A stretch of DNA of 64,000 nt, taken from assembly GCA_963707665.1 (NCBI GenBank), contig CAVPQU010000015.1:124001-188000 (forward strand), read 5' to 3'. Source of the DNA: DATJCV01 sp963707665. Lineage in GTDB: Bacteria; Pseudomonadota; Gammaproteobacteria; Burkholderiales; Burkholderiaceae_D. Shown here piece after piece: positions 62,224 to 64,000 of the stretch. How positions within the stretch are numbered: position 1 is the stretch's first letter; every line of letters begins with the position of its first letter. A program made the translations under genes and the position numbers. The notes beneath the pieces were generated by a model, which was not told the origin of the DNA, ran no database searches, and saw only the letters and a program-made list of their open reading frames with translations.

Positions 62224-63456
62224 ATGCCGAATTTCTCTTTACGCAAACACGAAGCAAAGACCAATCGTCCATCAACTCGCATCCGCCGGACAGCGATCGC
62301 ATGCGTTGCCATGTGTGCGCTGATCGGCGCCCACGCGTGCCTGGCCAATCCGAACCCGATCACTGCGCCACTGGATGAAAGGGTGGTGATGATTCCGGTT
62401 GTTTCGCAATTGAAAAGCGTACAGCTTGAAACCACCATCTACAAGCCGCCCGGCGCCGGTCCTTTCCCGCTGCTGGTCATGAATCACGGCAAGGCACTGG
62501 GCAATCCGAATACGCAGCCGCGTGATCGTTTCCTGGCGCTGAGTCGTGAATTCGTCAAGCGTGGCTATGCCGTCGTCGTTCCGATGCGCCAGGGTTTTGC
62601 GCATTCCGGAGGAGACTACGTCGAACATGGATGCGACATGTTCGGTAACGGACAGACACAGGCAAACGACGTGCAAGCGGCGCTGAATTATTTTGTCGGC
62701 CAAAGCTGGGTCGACAGCAACCAGATCCTGGTTGCAGGCCAGTCATACGGCGGCCTCGCCACGCTCGCATTCGGCATGCGCAACTACCCTGGCGTGAAGG
62801 GCCTGATCAATTTTGCCGGCGGCTTGCGCATGCATGGCGGCGATTGCCGGTGGCAGTCATCACTGATCGACGCGTTCGCCAAATTCGGCAGGCAGACGCC
62901 GCTACCCAGCCTGTGGTTTTACGGCGCCAACGACAAGCATTTCAATCGCGAGCTCGCCGCGCGCATGTATGGCGCGTATGTGCATAGCGGCGGCAACGCG
63001 GAGTTGATCGCCTTTGGCAATTTCAAGAACGATGCGCATGGCATGAGCAGCAGCTGGGATGGCGTGAAAATCTGGTGGCCGGAAACCGAAAAATTCCTGA
63101 AGCGGATCGGCATGCCGACCGAGCAGGTGGTCGCGCTGGTCGACGACAATCGCGTGCCGAAAACGGATTACGCCGCGCTCGATGACATCGATGCCGTGCC
63201 TTACCTGGAAGACAAGGGCCGCAACGCCTACCGGGCCTTCCTCGACAAACCGACGCCACGCGCCTTCGCAGTCTCGGCCAGCGGCGCATGGAGCTGGGTG
63301 GAGGACGGCGACGATCCGGCAGAGGCGGTCATCGCCAACTGCGAAAAGCACAGCACCGCGCCGTGCAAACTGTATGCGATCAATCACGACGTAGTGTGGC
63401 CGGATGCGGCGCACAAGGCGACCGTGTCGAAGGATCAGCTAGCGACCGGAAGTTGA
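62224..63456 (+). CDS. Exported alpha/beta hydrolase (dienelactone hydrolase-like)
   Basis: A 410-residue secreted or periplasmic hydrolase. A basic start is followed by a signal segment (RTAIACVAMCALIGAHACLANP). The fold is marked by PLLVMNHGKALGN near residue 83 (oxyanion region), the nucleophile elbow VAGQSYGGLATLAFGMRNYP near 168, LWFYGANDKHFN near 226 with the catalytic Asp, and NDAHGMSSSWDG near 266 with the catalytic His. Substrate unknown. The final ~120 residues after the hydrolase domain are an extra part that I do not recognise. The true start may be a later Met. Confidence 0.85.
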   Translation: MPNFSLRKHEAKTNRPSTRIRRTAIACVAMCALIGAHACLANPNPITAPLDERVVMIPVVSQLKSVQLETTIYKPPGAGPFPLLVMNHGKALGNPNTQPRDRFLALSREFVKRGYAVVVPMRQGFAHSGGDYVEHGCDMFGNGQTQANDVQAALNYFVGQSWVDSNQILVAGQSYGGLATLAFGMRNYPGVKGLINFAGGLRMHGGDCRWQSSLIDAFAKFGRQTPLPSLWFYGANDKHFNRELAARMYGAYVHSGGNAELIAFGNFKNDAHGMSSSWDGVKIWWPETEKFLKRIGMPTEQVVALVDDNRVPKTDYAALDDIDAVPYLEDKGRNAYRAFLDKPTPRAFAVSASGAWSWVEDGDDPAEAVIANCEKHSTAPCKLYAINHDVVWPDAAHKATVSKDQLATGS

Positions 63457-63581
63457 TATCCGCGCCACCAGTGCCCTCACATCGGCAGATGCCCACCACG
63501 ATGATCTGCACGTCGGTGCAGGCTCGTGGCGGGCGTGACGTCAGAAGCAGGCCCAGGCAATAACCTGAACCTGCTACCGCG

Positions 63582-64000
63582 TTACGCCATAGCGGCGCGA
63601 ATCAATCCGCCTAACTGCTGGACGCCTTGCCGGATTTTCTCCGGCGGCACGGTCACGAAGGACAGGCGCAAGGTGTTGCTTTCCGGTTCGTTGGCATAGA
63701 ACGGCGCGCCTGGCACGAAGGCAACGTTGTGACCGATCGCCTCGTTCAGCAGCGCCATGCTGTCGATATGCCTGGGCAGCGTGACCCAGATGAACATGCC
63801 GCCTTCCGGTTTGGTCCAGCTGACGCCGGCCGGGAAGAATTCCGCCAGCGCCGCCAGCATGGCCTGGCACTGGTCGCGCGTACAGGTTGCGGATGGTCGG
63901 GATGTGCTGCTCCAGGAAACCATCCTTGATCACTTCGTGCACCACCATCTGCGTCAGTTGCGCGGTGTGCAGGTCGGCCGCCTGCTTGGCCTGCTCCAGC
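63582..64000 (-). pseudogene. PLP-dependent aminotransferase, C-terminal part, frame broken (runs off window)
   Basis: The C-terminal ~140 residues of a class I/II aminotransferase similar to 2-aminoadipate/MocR-type stand-alone transaminases. The frame from the window edge reads LEQAKQAADLHTAQLTQMVV through HIPTIRNLY, then continues in another frame as RDQCQAMLAALAEFFPAGVS, TKPEGGMFIWVTLP, NVAFVPGAPFYANEPESNTL and RLSFVTVPPEKI. Removing one base near 63879 joins them. The PLP lysine would lie upstream, outside the window. The substrate is not determinable. Probably intact in the genome. Confidence 0.8.

Overview
The window looks like a chromosomal segment of a GC-rich beta-proteobacterium, probably Burkholderiales and most likely near the Oxalobacteraceae (Herminiimonas, Janthinobacterium, Collimonas type). 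This rests on gene content and order: scpB followed by an rluB-like gene, aat/bpt/pyrD, a Gcr-type membrane protein, DUF1841, and a parE / lytic transglycosylase / parC string. No rRNA is present; one initiator tRNA is. The genus call is inference.

Layout. 1-5.4 kb: chromosome segregation (scpB), initiator tRNA, a NUDIX hydrolase, two N-end-rule aminoacyl transferases (aat, bpt) and pyrD. 5.4-17.3 kb: a lipoprotein carbonic anhydrase, diacylglycerol kinase, lldD with a divergent IclR regulator, a PBP7-type endopeptidase, a four-gene minus-strand operon (EamA permease, thioesterase, GalT-like protein, tartrate/malate dehydrogenase), and meso-diaminopimelate dehydrogenase. 17.5-26 kb: a DUF349 coiled-coil protein, a tightly packed minus-strand operon (beta-propeller, polysaccharide deacetylase, sterol-desaturase-like protein, EI24 protein, CinA-like protein), an FAD oxidoreductase and an FKBP. 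26.6-32.5 kb: storage lipid and PHA genes (WS/DGAT, acyl-CoA-binding protein, PHA system protein), a hydroxyacid dehydrogenase, an NhaD-like antiporter and pncB. 32.7-41.3 kb: ferredoxin and its reductase, a TPP riboswitch ahead of a TonB receptor, phaZ, rnfB, nth, a RutE-like nitroreductase and DUF1841. 41.3-46.9 kb: an accessory island (LysR, thioesterase, GST, MATE, EamA plus broken genes) bounded on the right by a copied scrap of the DUF1841 gene. 47-64 kb: an HDOD protein, two small cytochromes c, Gcr, a MoxR/GNAT/VWA set, a degenerate response regulator, parE/slt/parC, a histidine kinase, an alpha/beta hydrolase and the end of an aminotransferase.

Two window-wide observations stand out. 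First, the intergenic spaces carry a family of ~58-59 bp elements bounded by GAGTAT half-sites. Six copies have two direct half-sites exactly 53 bp apart, and three copies have inverted half-sites exactly 52 bp apart. I do not recognise this family; it is the best candidate here for something undescribed. Second, at least eight otherwise good genes are broken by single-base frameshifts, and nearly all are repaired by removing one base. That one-sided pattern points to residual insertion errors in the assembly rather than biological decay, so these genes are reported at their repaired extent.
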